This document shows, one piece after another, positions 47,550-56,690 of a stretch of DNA of 64,000 nt; within the stretch, counting starts at the first letter, position 1, and the number at the start of each line of letters is the position of its first letter. This DNA is from Streptomyces geranii (GTDB lineage Bacteria; Actinomycetota; Actinomycetes; Streptomycetales; Streptomycetaceae). The notes under the pieces were generated by a model. The model ran no database searches, was not told where the DNA came from, and saw only the letters and a list, made by a program, of their open reading frames with translations. The stretch lies in assembly GCF_002954775.1 (NCBI RefSeq), contig NZ_PJME01000013.1:62001-126000 (forward strand), given 5' to 3'. The position numbers were made by a program, and so were the translations under genes.

Positions 47550-48883
47550 AGCTGACCATCCTGGGCGGCGGCGGATTCCGCGTCCCGCTCGTCTACGGCG
47601 CCCTGCTGGGCGACCACGCCGAGGGCAGGGTGACCCATGTCACCCTGCACGACCTGGACGCGGGCCGCCTCTCGGCGGTCACCCGGGTCCTGGCCGAGCA
47701 GGCGGCCGGGGTGCCCGACGCCCCCGAGGTGAGCGCCACGACCGACCTCGACGAGGCACTCACCGGCGCCGACTTCGTCTTCTCCGCGATCCGCGTCGGC
47801 GGCCTGGAGGGCCGGGCGAACGACGAGAAGGTCGCCCTCGACCAGGGCGTCCTCGGCCAGGAGACGGTCGGCGCGGGCGGCATCGCCTACGGTCTGCGCA
47901 CGGTCCCGGTCGCCGAGGACATCGCCCGGCGCGTCGCCCGCCTCGCCCCCGACGCCTGGGTCATCAACTTCACCAACCCCGCCGGACTGGTCACCGAGGC
48001 CATGTCCCGCCACCTCGGCGACCGCGTCATCGGCATCTGCGACTCCCCGGTCGGCCTCGGCCGCCGGATCGCACGCGTGCTCGGCGCCAACCCCGGCGAG
48101 GCGTGGATCGACTACGTCGGCCTCAACCACCTCGGCTGGGTACGCGGACTGCGCATCAACGGCCGCGACGAACTCCCGCGGCTGCTCGCCGACCCCGACC
48201 TCCTCGGCTCCTTCGAGGAGGGCAAGCTCTTCGGCACCGACTGGCTGCAGTCCCTGGGCGCGGTCCCGAACGAGTACCTGCACTACTACTACTTCAACCG
48301 CGAGGCCGTACGCGCCTACAGCGAGGCCGAGCGGACCCGCGGCGCCTTCCTGCGCGACCAGCAGGCCGGCTTCTACGACGAGATGACCCGGCCCGGCGCC
48401 GCCGCCCTCACCGCCTGGGACCGCACCCGCGCCGAGCGCGAGGCGACCTACATGGCCGAGGCCCGCGAGACGGCGGGCGCGGGCGAACGTGACGCCGACG
48501 ACCTGTCCGGGGGCTACGAGAAGGTCGCCCTCGCGCTGATGCGGGCCATCGCCCGCGACGAGCGCACCACCCTGATCCTCAACGTCCGCAACCGGAAGAC
48601 GCTCTCGGTGCTCGACGCCGAGGCCGTCATCGAGGTGCCCTGCCTGGTAGACGCCAACGGCGCCCACCCCGTCACCGTCGACCCGCTGCCCGACCACGCC
48701 TCCGGCCTGGTCTGCTCGGTCAAGGCGGTCGAACGCGAGGTGCTCGCCGCCGCCGAGTCCGGCTCCCGCGCGACGGCGGTCAAGGCGTTCGCGCTGCACC
48801 CCCTCGTCGACTCCGTGAACGTGGCCCGCAGACTGGTCGACGGTTACACCGCGGTCCATCCTGGTCTGGCGTACCTTAAGTAA
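47546..48883 (+). CDS. GH4 family glycosidase (6-phospho-beta-glucosidase-like)
   Basis: 445-aa NAD- and metal-dependent glycosidase. The N-terminal Rossmann motif is LGGGGFRVP; the Mn-binding Cys and His are in GICDSPVGLG and GLNHLGWV. Sequence style matches 6-phospho-beta-glucosidases (CelF/LicH) more than alpha-galactosidases. The TTG start overlaps the DeoR stop (TTGA) behind AGGAAAGG. A phosphosugar substrate would be unusual next to an ABC importer, unless the PfkB kinase acts on disaccharides or the GH4 has another specificity. Confidence 0.88.
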   Translation: MKLTILGGGGFRVPLVYGALLGDHAEGRVTHVTLHDLDAGRLSAVTRVLAEQAAGVPDAPEVSATTDLDEALTGADFVFSAIRVGGLEGRANDEKVALDQGVLGQETVGAGGIAYGLRTVPVAEDIARRVARLAPDAWVINFTNPAGLVTEAMSRHLGDRVIGICDSPVGLGRRIARVLGANPGEAWIDYVGLNHLGWVRGLRINGRDELPRLLADPDLLGSFEEGKLFGTDWLQSLGAVPNEYLHYYYFNREAVRAYSEAERTRGAFLRDQQAGFYDEMTRPGAAALTAWDRTRAEREATYMAEARETAGAGERDADDLSGGYEKVALALMRAIARDERTTLILNVRNRKTLSVLDAEAVIEVPCLVDANGAHPVTVDPLPDHASGLVCSVKAVEREVLAAAESGSRATAVKAFALHPLVDSVNVARRLVDGYTAVHPGLAYLK

Positions 48884-48919
48884 GCGCTTTCCCCGCTCGT
48901 ACTGGTCTGGAGACTTCTC

Positions 48920-51900
48920 ATGCACGACGAACGCCGGCGGATCGAGGAGCGCGTACAGCGTCTCCACGACCAGCGGATCAAGGCGGCGATCTACGCGGCC
49001 ACGGTTCCCTTCGAGGTCGAGGCCTGGCAGGCGCCGGGCGAGCCGGTCTCCTTCGAGGAGGCGTCGGCCGCGACCTACGCGCCCTTCGCCATGGACACCC
49101 CCTGGGGCCCGCCCTGGGGCACCACCTGGTTCCGGATGCGCGGACAGGTGCCCGCCGAGTGGGCCGGCCGGCGCGTCGAGGCGGTCATCGACCTCGGCTT
49201 CATCGGCGACTGGCCCGGCAACCAGGCCGAGGCCCTCGTCCACCTCACGGACGGCACCCCGCTGAAGGCGGTCAACCCGCTCAACCAGTACGTGCCGATC
49301 GCCAACCCGGCCGTCGGCGGCGAGGAGATCGACTACCTCGTCGAGGCGGCCTCGAACCCCGACATCCTGGCCGACAATTTCTCCAAGATCACCCCCATGG
49401 GTGACATCCTCACGGCCGGCGACAAGCCGATCTACACCTTCCAGCGCGCCGACCTCGCGATCCTGGACGAGGAGGTCTTCCACCTCGACCTCGACGTCCA
49501 GGTACTGCGCGAGCTGATGCTGGAGCTGGAGGAGCACGACGCGCGCCGCCACGAGATCGCCCACACCCTGGACCGCGCGCTCGACCTGCTCGACCTGGAC
49601 GACGTGGCCGGTTCGGCGGCGGCGGTACGAGCGGCCCTGGCACCCGCGCTCGCCAAGCCGGCCAACGCCAGCGCCCACAAGATCTCCGGCGTCGGACACG
49701 CGCACATCGACTCGGCGTGGCTGTGGCCGATCCGCGAGACCAAGCGCAAGACGTCCCGCACCTTCTCCAACGTCACCTCGCTGGCCGACGAGTACGAGGA
49801 CTTCATCTTCGCCTGCTCGCAGGCCCAGCAGTACGAATGGGTGCGCGACAACTACCCCAAGGTGTGGGCGCGCATCCAGGAGTCCGTGAAGAAGGGCCAG
49901 TGGGCGCCGGTCGGCGGCATGTGGGTCGAGGCCGACGGCAACCTGCCCGGCGGCGAGGCGATGGCCCGCCAGCTGATCCACGGCAAGCGGTTCTTCATCG
50001 AGCACTTCGGTGTCGAGACCAAGGGCGTGTGGCTGCCGGACTCCTTCGGCTACACGGCGGCCTACCCGCAGCTCGCAAAGCTGGCCGGCAACGACTGGTT
50101 CCTCACGCAGAAGATCTCCTGGAACCAGACCAACAAGTTCCCCCACCACACCTTCTGGTGGGAGGGCATCGACGGCACCCGCATCTTCACGCACTTCCCG
50201 CCGGTCGACACCTACAACGCCCGTTTCAGCGGCGAGGAGATGGCCCGCGCATCCCGCAACTACCAGGAGAAGGGTGCCGCTTCACGCTCGCTGGCCCCCT
50301 TCGGCTGGGGCGACGGCGGTGGCGGTCCCACCCGCGAGATCATGGAACGGGCGCGCAGGCTCGCCGACTTGGAGGGCTCGGCGAAGGTCGAGATCGAGCA
50401 CCCCGACGACTTCTTCGCCAAGGCCCGCGAGGAGTACCCGGACGCCCCGGTGTGGGTCGGCGAGCTGTACCTGGAGCTGCACCGGGCCACGTACACCTCC
50501 CAGGCGCGCACCAAGCAGGGCAACCGGCGCAGCGAACACAAGCTGCGCGAGGCCGAGTTGTGGGCGACGACGGCCGCGCTGCACGCGCCGGGCTACGCGT
50601 ACCCGTACGAGCACCTGGACCGCCTCTGGAAGACGGTCCTGCTGCACCAGTTCCACGACATCCTGCCGGGCTCGTCGATCGCCTGGGTGCACCGCGAGGC
50701 GGAGGCCGAATACGCCCGTGTGGCCGAGGAGTTGGAGGCCCTGACCGCCGAGGCGGTGGCCGCGCTGGGCGGCGGCGACTCCCGCGCCTTCAACACCAGC
50801 CCGTACGACCGGGCCGAGGTGGTCCGCACCTCGACGGGCGTCCCCATGTACGTGGAGGTCCCGGCGAACGGCAGCGCCCCGCTGGCCGTCGCGGAGCCCC
50901 CGCAGCCGGTGACGGTCACGGCGGGCCGGGTCCTGGACAACGGCCTGGTGCGCGTGGAGATCGCCGAGGACGGCACCCTGTCCTCGGTCCGCGACCTGCG
51001 GGCGGACCGCGAAGTCCTGGGCGACAAGGGCAACTTGCTCCGCCTCCACACGGACCTCCCGAACTACTGGGACGCCTGGGACATCGACAAGCACTACAAG
51101 AACCGCTACACGGACCTGCTGGAAGCGTCCGCCATCACGGTCGTCGACGAGGACCCGCTCCTCGGCGCCATCCGCGTGGAGCGCGCCTTCGGCAAGGGCT
51201 CGAAGATCGTCCAGACGATCACCGTCCGGGCGGGCAGCCCCCGCATCGACTTCGAGACCGAGATCGACTGGCACGAGGCCGAGAAGATCCTCAAGGCGGC
51301 CTTCCCGGTGGACGTCCGAGCGGCGCACTCGTCGGCGGAGATCCAGTTCGGCCACGTCCAGCGCCCCACGCACACCAACACCAGCTGGGAGTCGGCCCGC
51401 TTCGAGGTCTCCGGCCACCGCTGGGTGCATGTCGCCGAGCCCGGCTACGGCGTCGCGGTCCTCAACGACTCGACGTACGGCCACGACGTCTCCCGCACGG
51501 TCCGCGAGGACGGCGGTACGACGACCACGGTCCGCCTGTCGCTGGTGCGCGCCCCGCGCATCCCCGACCCCGGCGCCGACCAGGGCAAGCACCGCTTCAC
51601 GTACTCGCTGCTGCCCGGCGCGAGCATCGAGGACACGGTGGCCGAGGGGTACTCGCTGAACCTGCCGTTGCGTGTCGCGGACGCGGCGGGGGCGTCGGAG
51701 CCGGTCGTTTGGGCGGACGGTGACGGCGTGACCATCGAGGCGGTCAAGCTCGCCGACGACGCGTCGGGTGATGTCGTCGTGCGGCTGTACGAGTCGCGTG
51801 GGGGTCGGGCGGAGGGTGTTCTGTGCACCGGGTTCCCGCTGGCGGGCGCCCAGATCACCGATCTGCTGGAGCGTCCGTTGTCGGAGGCGGCGGTGGACGG

Positions 51901-51973
51901 TGACTCGGTGGCTGTTGTGCTGCGGCCGTTCGAGGTGCAGACGCTGCGGTTGGCTGTTGGCTCCGCCGGATAG
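48920..51973 (+). CDS. GH38 alpha-mannosidase
   Basis: 1017-aa zinc-dependent retaining alpha-mannosidase. The catalytic domain starts near residue 250 with GVGHAHIDSAWLWPIRET (metal His/Asp), followed by the nucleophile Asp in WLPDSFGY and HQFHDILPGSS. N-terminal beta-region and large C-terminal beta-sandwich domains are in place; length is typical. No signal peptide, so it trims imported manno-oligosaccharides. It starts 36 bp after GH4 with GGAG seven bases ahead, and ends the plus-strand arm. Confidence 0.93.
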   Translation: MHDERRRIEERVQRLHDQRIKAAIYAATVPFEVEAWQAPGEPVSFEEASAATYAPFAMDTPWGPPWGTTWFRMRGQVPAEWAGRRVEAVIDLGFIGDWPGNQAEALVHLTDGTPLKAVNPLNQYVPIANPAVGGEEIDYLVEAASNPDILADNFSKITPMGDILTAGDKPIYTFQRADLAILDEEVFHLDLDVQVLRELMLELEEHDARRHEIAHTLDRALDLLDLDDVAGSAAAVRAALAPALAKPANASAHKISGVGHAHIDSAWLWPIRETKRKTSRTFSNVTSLADEYEDFIFACSQAQQYEWVRDNYPKVWARIQESVKKGQWAPVGGMWVEADGNLPGGEAMARQLIHGKRFFIEHFGVETKGVWLPDSFGYTAAYPQLAKLAGNDWFLTQKISWNQTNKFPHHTFWWEGIDGTRIFTHFPPVDTYNARFSGEEMARASRNYQEKGAASRSLAPFGWGDGGGGPTREIMERARRLADLEGSAKVEIEHPDDFFAKAREEYPDAPVWVGELYLELHRATYTSQARTKQGNRRSEHKLREAELWATTAALHAPGYAYPYEHLDRLWKTVLLHQFHDILPGSSIAWVHREAEAEYARVAEELEALTAEAVAALGGGDSRAFNTSPYDRAEVVRTSTGVPMYVEVPANGSAPLAVAEPPQPVTVTAGRVLDNGLVRVEIAEDGTLSSVRDLRADREVLGDKGNLLRLHTDLPNYWDAWDIDKHYKNRYTDLLEASAITVVDEDPLLGAIRVERAFGKGSKIVQTITVRAGSPRIDFETEIDWHEAEKILKAAFPVDVRAAHSSAEIQFGHVQRPTHTNTSWESARFEVSGHRWVHVAEPGYGVAVLNDSTYGHDVSRTVREDGGTTTTVRLSLVRAPRIPDPGADQGKHRFTYSLLPGASIEDTVAEGYSLNLPLRVADAAGASEPVVWADGDGVTIEAVKLADDASGDVVVRLYESRGGRAEGVLCTGFPLAGAQITDLLERPLSEAAVDGDSVAVVLRPFEVQTLRLAVGSAG

Positions 51974-51982
51974 GTCGTTGTT

Positions 51983-52031
51983 TGGCTGCGGGGGCGCTGT
52001 GGCTGGTCGCGCAGTTCCCCGCGCCCCTAGG
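51983..52031 (+). repeat. Dispersed GC-rich intergenic repeat, copy 3
   Basis: TGGCTGCGGG, then GGCTGGTCGCGCAGTTCCCC and GCGCCCCTAG. Same core as the other copies, directly after the mannosidase stop and before a strong terminator. Confidence 0.75.
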
Positions 52032-52035
52032 TAGG

Positions 52036-52068
52036 ACGGGCGGGCCGTATTTTTTACGGCCCGCCCGT
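52036..52068. terminator. Bidirectional hairpin terminator
   Basis: A perfect 14-bp stem (ACGGGCGGGCCGTA and its complement) with a TTTTT loop between the convergent mannosidase and ATP-grasp genes. Serves both strands. Confidence 0.85.
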
Positions 52069-52091
52069 TCTTCGTGCTAGGTGGTGAAGCG

Positions 52092-53243
52092 CTACGCCGT
52101 TGCCGTTGCCGGTGTTCCCGCCGGCGCCCCAGCTGCCGCTTCCTCTACTACCGGCGGTGCCGGTACGGCCGGCAGCGTCGATGTGAGGGTCGGGACCTCG
52201 TCCGCGTGGGCCGGGACCGACGTCGTACGCACCGGGCGGGGTGCCGAGACCACCGCGTAGTCCTGGCCGAGGAACGGCGGGACCAGGTCGCCCGGGTCCT
52301 CGCCGAGGGCCAACTGTACTGCTGCCCAAGGGGCGTTGACGCCGCACAGCTGGAGCTGGTGCAGTCCGCCGGCCGGGCGGGTGTTGACGTCCATCAGGAC
52401 CGGGCGGTCCTCGTACATCCGGAACTGGATGTTGCTCAGGTGGTGCAGTCCGAAGCCCTCGGCGATGAGCCGCGCGGGCTCCAGCCAGGCCTCGTCGAGG
52501 GTGAAGCCGCGACGCCGGCCGTTCTTGGTGCGGCCGATCGCCATCCGGATGCGCGAGTCGGGGCCGGTGAGGCAGTCGACGGAGACCTCGGGCTGCTCCA
52601 GACGGGGCATCACCAGCCAGTCGACGCCCTCGTCGGAGTTGCGCAGCACGTCCAGGACCATGTCCAACTGGACGTAGGGGGTGGGGAATCCGTTCAGGTG
52701 CGACATCGAGAAGGGGGCACGGGTGATCACCCGGAAACCCACCCCGCCCGCGCCCGCCGCCGGCTTGAAGCACGCCTTGTGCCCGTCCGCCTCCAACTTC
52801 TCGACGGCGGTGACGAGTTCGTCGGCGTTGCGCACCCGCCACCACGGCGGCACCGGTACCCCGACCGCCTCGACGGCCTGGTACGCGGTCGCCTTGTCCT
52901 GGAAGACGGCCACCGCCTCGGGCGTCGGCGCGAGCAGCTTGGTACCGACGGCCTCGAAGTCCGCGCGGTGCTCGACGATCGCGTCCTGGTGCAGTCGCGG
53001 CACGAACACGTCGATCTCGCGGCGGTCGCACTGGTCGAGCGCGTATTCGACGTACGCGGCGGGGGAGAGGCCCTCGGGCTCCATCGCGGCGGTGTCGGCG
53101 GCGGCCAGGACGGGGGAGTCGGCGTCCCCGTGGGTGGCGTGGATCGAGACCGCGCGATCGCTCGGATTTTTCCGCACCTGTTCAATGAAGAACACGTTCT
53201 CCGCGTACGTGCGGTTGAGCCAGACGCGTACGCGAGAGACCAT
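52092..53243 (-). CDS. ATP-grasp domain protein of unknown substrate
   Basis: 383 aa. ATP-grasp motifs: KACFKPAAGAGGVGFRV (ATP-binding Lys and Gly loop, about 160-176) and RPVLMDVNTRPAGGLHQ (Mg/ATP site, about 285-301). Such enzymes ligate carboxylates to amines or thiols. No peptide precursor or carrier protein gene is adjacent, so the substrate is not evident. The last 50 residues are Ala/Pro-rich and probably disordered. ATG 53243 was chosen for the AAAGGTGG ribosome-binding site; a TTG six codons upstream is less likely. Confidence 0.82.
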   Translation of the reverse strand: MVSRVRVWLNRTYAENVFFIEQVRKNPSDRAVSIHATHGDADSPVLAAADTAAMEPEGLSPAAYVEYALDQCDRREIDVFVPRLHQDAIVEHRADFEAVGTKLLAPTPEAVAVFQDKATAYQAVEAVGVPVPPWWRVRNADELVTAVEKLEADGHKACFKPAAGAGGVGFRVITRAPFSMSHLNGFPTPYVQLDMVLDVLRNSDEGVDWLVMPRLEQPEVSVDCLTGPDSRIRMAIGRTKNGRRRGFTLDEAWLEPARLIAEGFGLHHLSNIQFRMYEDRPVLMDVNTRPAGGLHQLQLCGVNAPWAAVQLALGEDPGDLVPPFLGQDYAVVSAPRPVRTTSVPAHADEVPTLTSTLPAVPAPPVVEEAAAGAPAGTPATATA

Positions 53244-53608
53244 GCAGGGGCCACCTTTCAAGGATCACGGGCACGGCGGAGCAAGGCCGAGCCCGGCCAG
53301 GGGAGAGTTGGGAACACGACAAGCCGCCGGGTGCGAACCGGTTTTTGGCGGAAGTGTTGAGGCGATCATAAGGCTCCGGCGACGGTGTTTCTGCTACGTG
53401 CGTGTTACGGAATCGACAGCAATACCCCGTGTGTTGCCTTGTGCACCACCAGTGGCCCCCGGTAGTGATCTTCGGCCTCATTCGACGATCTTCGCGGAGG
53501 GGGCCCGCGGGGCGCGTCGAGCCCTACTTGTCCGGCTGCCGGGGATGTGTTCTTGTGGGTCCGAACGTGCGCCCGCGGGGGCGGAGTTCGGCTGCGGAGG
53601 GGGCTGGG
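53244..53608. other. Divergent intergenic region between ATP-grasp and metallophosphoesterase genes
   Basis: No gene was supported. A minus-strand TATGAT (53370-53365) is a possible -10 for the ATP-grasp gene, but no good -35 was found. The plus-strand frame is open back into this region but lacks start-site and domain support before GTG 53609. Confidence 0.4.
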
Positions 53609-54517
53609 GTGGAGTCGACGGCCGGTGGTGCCGGACAGCTGCTGGCGATCAGCGATCTGCACATCAGCTATCCTGAGAACCGCGCTCTGGTCGAACGGAT
53701 GCGGCCCCAGTCGGACGAGGACTGGCTGCTCGTCGCCGGCGACGTGTCGGAGACCGTGGCCGACATCCGCTGGGTCCTCGAAACCCTCGCCGGACGGTTC
53801 CGGAAGGTCATCTGGGCACCCGGAAACCACGAGCTGTGGACCCACCCCAAGGACCCGGTCACCCTGCGCGGCGTCGCCCGCTACGACCACCTCGTCGCCC
53901 TCTGCCGCGAGCTGGGCGTGACGACGCCCGAGGACCCCTACCCCGTGTGGGAGGGCCCCGGCGGCCCCGTCGCCGTCGCCCCGCTCTTCCTCCTCTACGA
54001 CTACTCCTTCCTGCCGCAGGGCTGCGCCACCAAGGAGGAGGGCCTCGCGTACGCGGAGAGCACCGGCATCGTCTGCACCGACGAGTTCGTCCTGCACCCG
54101 GACCCGTATCCGACCCGAGAGGCCTGGTGCCGGGCCCGGGTCGCGGAGACCGAGCGGCGGCTCGCCGAGCTGCCCGAGGACCTGCCGACGGTGCTGGTCA
54201 ACCACTACCCGCTGGACCGGCACCCGACGGACGTGCTGTGGCACCCCGAGTTCGCCATGTGGTGCGGCACCACACTGACCGCCGACTGGCACCGCCGCTT
54301 CCGCGTCGCGACCATGGTCTACGGTCATCTGCACATCCCTCGGACCACCTGGCACGAGGGCGTGCGCTTCGAGGAAGTGTCGGTGGGCTACCCCCGCGAG
54401 TGGCAGAAGCGCCCCGGAGACCCGGGAAGGCTGCGCCGCATACTGCCGATGGAGGTCGGAACCGGTGATCGAGGAGCTGCTTCCGGCCACGGTGGTGGCC
54501 GTGGAAGCACACGGTGA
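53609..54517 (+). CDS. metallophosphoesterase (calcineurin-like)
   Basis: 302-aa cytoplasmic phosphoesterase. Metal motifs appear in order: AISDLHIS near residue 12, VAGDVSET, APGNHELW, VNHYPLD and VYGHLHIP. GTG 53609 has a GGAGG site 8 bases upstream; the frame is open 200 bp farther without a better start. It ends inside the phosphopantetheinyl transferase gene (53-bp overlap), so the pair is co-transcribed and perhaps functionally linked, possibly in cofactor turnover. The substrate is unknown. Confidence 0.9.
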   Translation: MESTAGGAGQLLAISDLHISYPENRALVERMRPQSDEDWLLVAGDVSETVADIRWVLETLAGRFRKVIWAPGNHELWTHPKDPVTLRGVARYDHLVALCRELGVTTPEDPYPVWEGPGGPVAVAPLFLLYDYSFLPQGCATKEEGLAYAESTGIVCTDEFVLHPDPYPTREAWCRARVAETERRLAELPEDLPTVLVNHYPLDRHPTDVLWHPEFAMWCGTTLTADWHRRFRVATMVYGHLHIPRTTWHEGVRFEEVSVGYPREWQKRPGDPGRLRRILPMEVGTGDRGAASGHGGGRGSTR

Positions 54518-55163
54518 CGAGCCGTTCGGCGACAGCCCCGGCGACGCGACGCTGTACCCGGAGGAGCAGGCGCTCGTGACCCGGGCGGTGCCCAAGCGCG
54601 TCCGCGAGTTCACCCTCGTCCGTGCGTGTGCCCGCAGGGCCATGGAGAAGCTCGGCGTGTCGCCGCAGCCCGTGCTGCCCGGCGAGCGGGGCGCCCCGCG
54701 CTGGCCGGCCGGGCTGGTCGGCAGCATGACCCACTGCGAGGGCTACTGCGCCGCCGCACTGGTCCGCGCCACCGACCTCGCCTCGATCGGCATCGACGCC
54801 GAACCCCACCAGCCGCTCCCCGAGGGCGTCCTCGGCTCCGTGGCCCTGCCCACGGAACGGGAGCACCTGCGCGTACTCGCCGAAGCCGGGTCGGGCGTGC
54901 ACTGGGACCGGCTGCTGTTCAGCGCCAAGGAGTCGGTCTACAAGGCGTGGTTCCCCCTCACCGGTAAGTGGCTGGACTTCAGCGAGGCCGACATCGCCTT
55001 CACGGCCGAGCCGGGCCCGCACCCGTACGGCACCTTCCGGGCCCGACTGCTGGTGCCCGGACCGGTCGTCGGCGGCCGAGAGGTCGGCTCCTTCGACGGC
55101 CGCTGGACCGTACGGCGCGGGCTGCTCGGGACGGCGGTCAGTGTGCCGCACCGGCCTGTCTGA
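54465..55163 (+). CDS. 4'-phosphopantetheinyl transferase, Sfp/EntD type
   Basis: 232 aa, transfers phosphopantetheine from CoA to carrier proteins of polyketide or nonribosomal peptide synthases. Motifs: SMTHCEGYCAAA (87-98), IGIDAEP (108-114, Mg ligands) and SAKESVYKAW (153-162). The GTG start is preceded by GGAGG and lies within the phosphoesterase gene. Such genes sit outside biosynthetic clusters in streptomycetes and serve several of them. I recall similar adjacency in other Streptomyces, but could not check. Confidence 0.93.
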   Translation: MIEELLPATVVAVEAHGDEPFGDSPGDATLYPEEQALVTRAVPKRVREFTLVRACARRAMEKLGVSPQPVLPGERGAPRWPAGLVGSMTHCEGYCAAALVRATDLASIGIDAEPHQPLPEGVLGSVALPTEREHLRVLAEAGSGVHWDRLLFSAKESVYKAWFPLTGKWLDFSEADIAFTAEPGPHPYGTFRARLLVPGPVVGGREVGSFDGRWTVRRGLLGTAVSVPHRPV

Positions 55164-55365
55164 GCAGCTCGAAGAACCGCTCCTCGTTGCCGGTCAGACC
55201 CGCAGCCGCCAGCGCCGCCTCCGCCTCCGCGAGGACGGCGGGCGGTACGACGGCCGGCCTGCGGCTGCCCTGCGGCATGTCGAAGGCCGCGCGCACGGTG
55301 TGCAGCAGCCTCAAGTAGGCCTGTACGGCGGTGCGCTCACGGTCGGTCAGTACAGCGGTCGGCAT
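55138..55365 (-). CDS. small conserved-looking protein (75 aa)
   Basis: 75 aa, helical, no signal or membrane segment: starts MPTAVLTDRERTAVQAYLRL and contains GLTGNEERFFELLRQAG. Function unknown. The ATG has a nearby purine-rich GGGAGAG upstream and the composition is protein-like; it overlaps the end of the phosphopantetheinyl transferase convergently by 26 bp. Could be an antisense artefact at the overlap, but most of it lies beyond that gene. Confidence 0.6.
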   Translation of the reverse strand: MPTAVLTDRERTAVQAYLRLLHTVRAAFDMPQGSRRPAVVPPAVLAEAEAALAAAGLTGNEERFFELLRQAGAAH

Positions 55366-55573
55366 CGGACGGCTCTCCCCATGTCGGCGTCATCCCTGCA
55401 CCCCCAGCTTGCCGCCCGCCACTGACAATCCCGCTTCGCTACGCGTCGGTTCGCTCGCTTAGCGGAGGCGAAACCTCCTTGAAACGCCTCGTGAGAATGG
55501 GGTTCTACGCTGGAGGGAAAGGGTTTTCGGGAAGGTGGCGGCGCGTCGGCGCGTCGGCGCTCAGGAAACGGGG

Positions 55574-56596
55574 GTGTGCGCAGTGATGGACGTCCCGCGC
55601 CATGGACCGGCACGCGCCGTAAGGCTGCGTCCGGTGGGCGACGACGAACTGGAGCTGCGGTACCGCGTCGTGCACGGGTACCGCCGGGCCTTCCGGATGG
55701 CGGGCTCGGGCCCCGCGCTCGTCCTGATCCACGGCATCGGGGACTCCTCGGCGACCTGGGCCGAGCTGATCCCCGACCTCGCCCGCAGCCACACCGTGAT
55801 CGCCCCCGACCTGCTCGGCCACGGCGCCTCCGACAAACCGCGCGCCGACTACTCGGTCGCCGCCTACGCCAACGGCGTACGGGACCTGCTGACCACCCTC
55901 GGCATCGAGTCCGCGACGCTCGTCGGGCACTCGCTCGGGGGCGGGGTGGCGATGCAGTTCGCCTATCAGTTCCCCGAGCGTACGGAGCGGCTCATCCTGG
56001 TGAGCGCGGGAGGTGTGGGGCGGGAGGTGAACCCGGTCCTGCGGGCCGTGTCACTTCCTGGGGCCCATCTCGCGCTGTCCGCGCTGCGGTTGCCGGGGAT
56101 GCGGATGCAAGTGGGGCTGGTCGTACGGCTGATGGAGCTGCTGGACACCGATCTGGGGCAGGACGCGCCGGAGTTGCTCACGCTGGTGGACGCGTTGCCC
56201 GACGAGACCTCGCGCAACGCCTTCATCCGTACGCTGCGGGCCGTCGTCGACTGGCGGGGGCAGGTGGTGACGATGCTCGACCGGTGCTATCTGACCGAGG
56301 GCATGCCGACGATGTTGCTGTGGGGGGACCGGGACAGTGTGGTGCCGGTGCGGCATGCGTACGGGGCGCACGAGGCCATGCCGGGGAGTCGGCTGGAGAT
56401 CTTCGAGGGGGCGGGGCATTTTCCGTTCCACAGCGATCCGGGGCGGTTCGTCTCGCTGGTGGAGGAGTTCACCGGGGGGAGTGCGCCTGCCGACTGGAGT
56501 CGGGAGCATTGGCGGGAGTTGTTGGTTGACGGGCGGCCCGGTGGGGAGGGGGTGGGGGAGGAGTTGCGGGAGGTCAGTGAGCGTAGTGCGACGTAG
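55574..56596 (+). CDS. alpha/beta hydrolase
   Basis: 340 aa, cytoplasmic. LVLIHGIGDSSATW (oxyanion side), VGHSLGGGVAMQ (nucleophile Ser), LLWGDRDSVVP (acid Asp) and GAGHFPFH (His) make a full triad. Resembles haloperoxidase/epoxide hydrolase-like esterases; the substrate is unknown. GTG 55574 has AGGA seven bases upstream; ATG 55586 is a close alternative. Stands alone. Confidence 0.88.
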   Translation: MCAVMDVPRHGPARAVRLRPVGDDELELRYRVVHGYRRAFRMAGSGPALVLIHGIGDSSATWAELIPDLARSHTVIAPDLLGHGASDKPRADYSVAAYANGVRDLLTTLGIESATLVGHSLGGGVAMQFAYQFPERTERLILVSAGGVGREVNPVLRAVSLPGAHLALSALRLPGMRMQVGLVVRLMELLDTDLGQDAPELLTLVDALPDETSRNAFIRTLRAVVDWRGQVVTMLDRCYLTEGMPTMLLWGDRDSVVPVRHAYGAHEAMPGSRLEIFEGAGHFPFHSDPGRFVSLVEEFTGGSAPADWSREHWRELLVDGRPGGEGVGEELREVSERSAT

Positions 56597-56605
56597 TCTT
56601 TCGGG

Positions 56606-56676
56606 TGCGGCGCCGTCGTGGCCGGTCGCGCCCACGCGGCGGAGCCGCAAATTGACACAGCCCCGCGCCCCCAAAA
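56606..56676 (+). repeat. Dispersed GC-rich intergenic repeat, copy 4 (variant)
   Basis: GCGGCGCCGTCGTGGCCGGT, then CGCGCCCACGCGGCGGAGCC and CAGCCCCGCGCCCCCAAAAG. Longer variant of the same family with an insertion (GCGGCGGAGCCGC hairpin and CAAATTGACACAG) inside the core. Confidence 0.6.
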
Positions 56677-56690
56677 GCCCACCGCAGCCC

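Noticed and set aside
48883..48895. AAGCGCTT octamer overlapping the GH4 stop, as a LacI-type operator
   Set aside because: Only a short palindrome, overlapping coding sequence inside an operon; too likely by chance.
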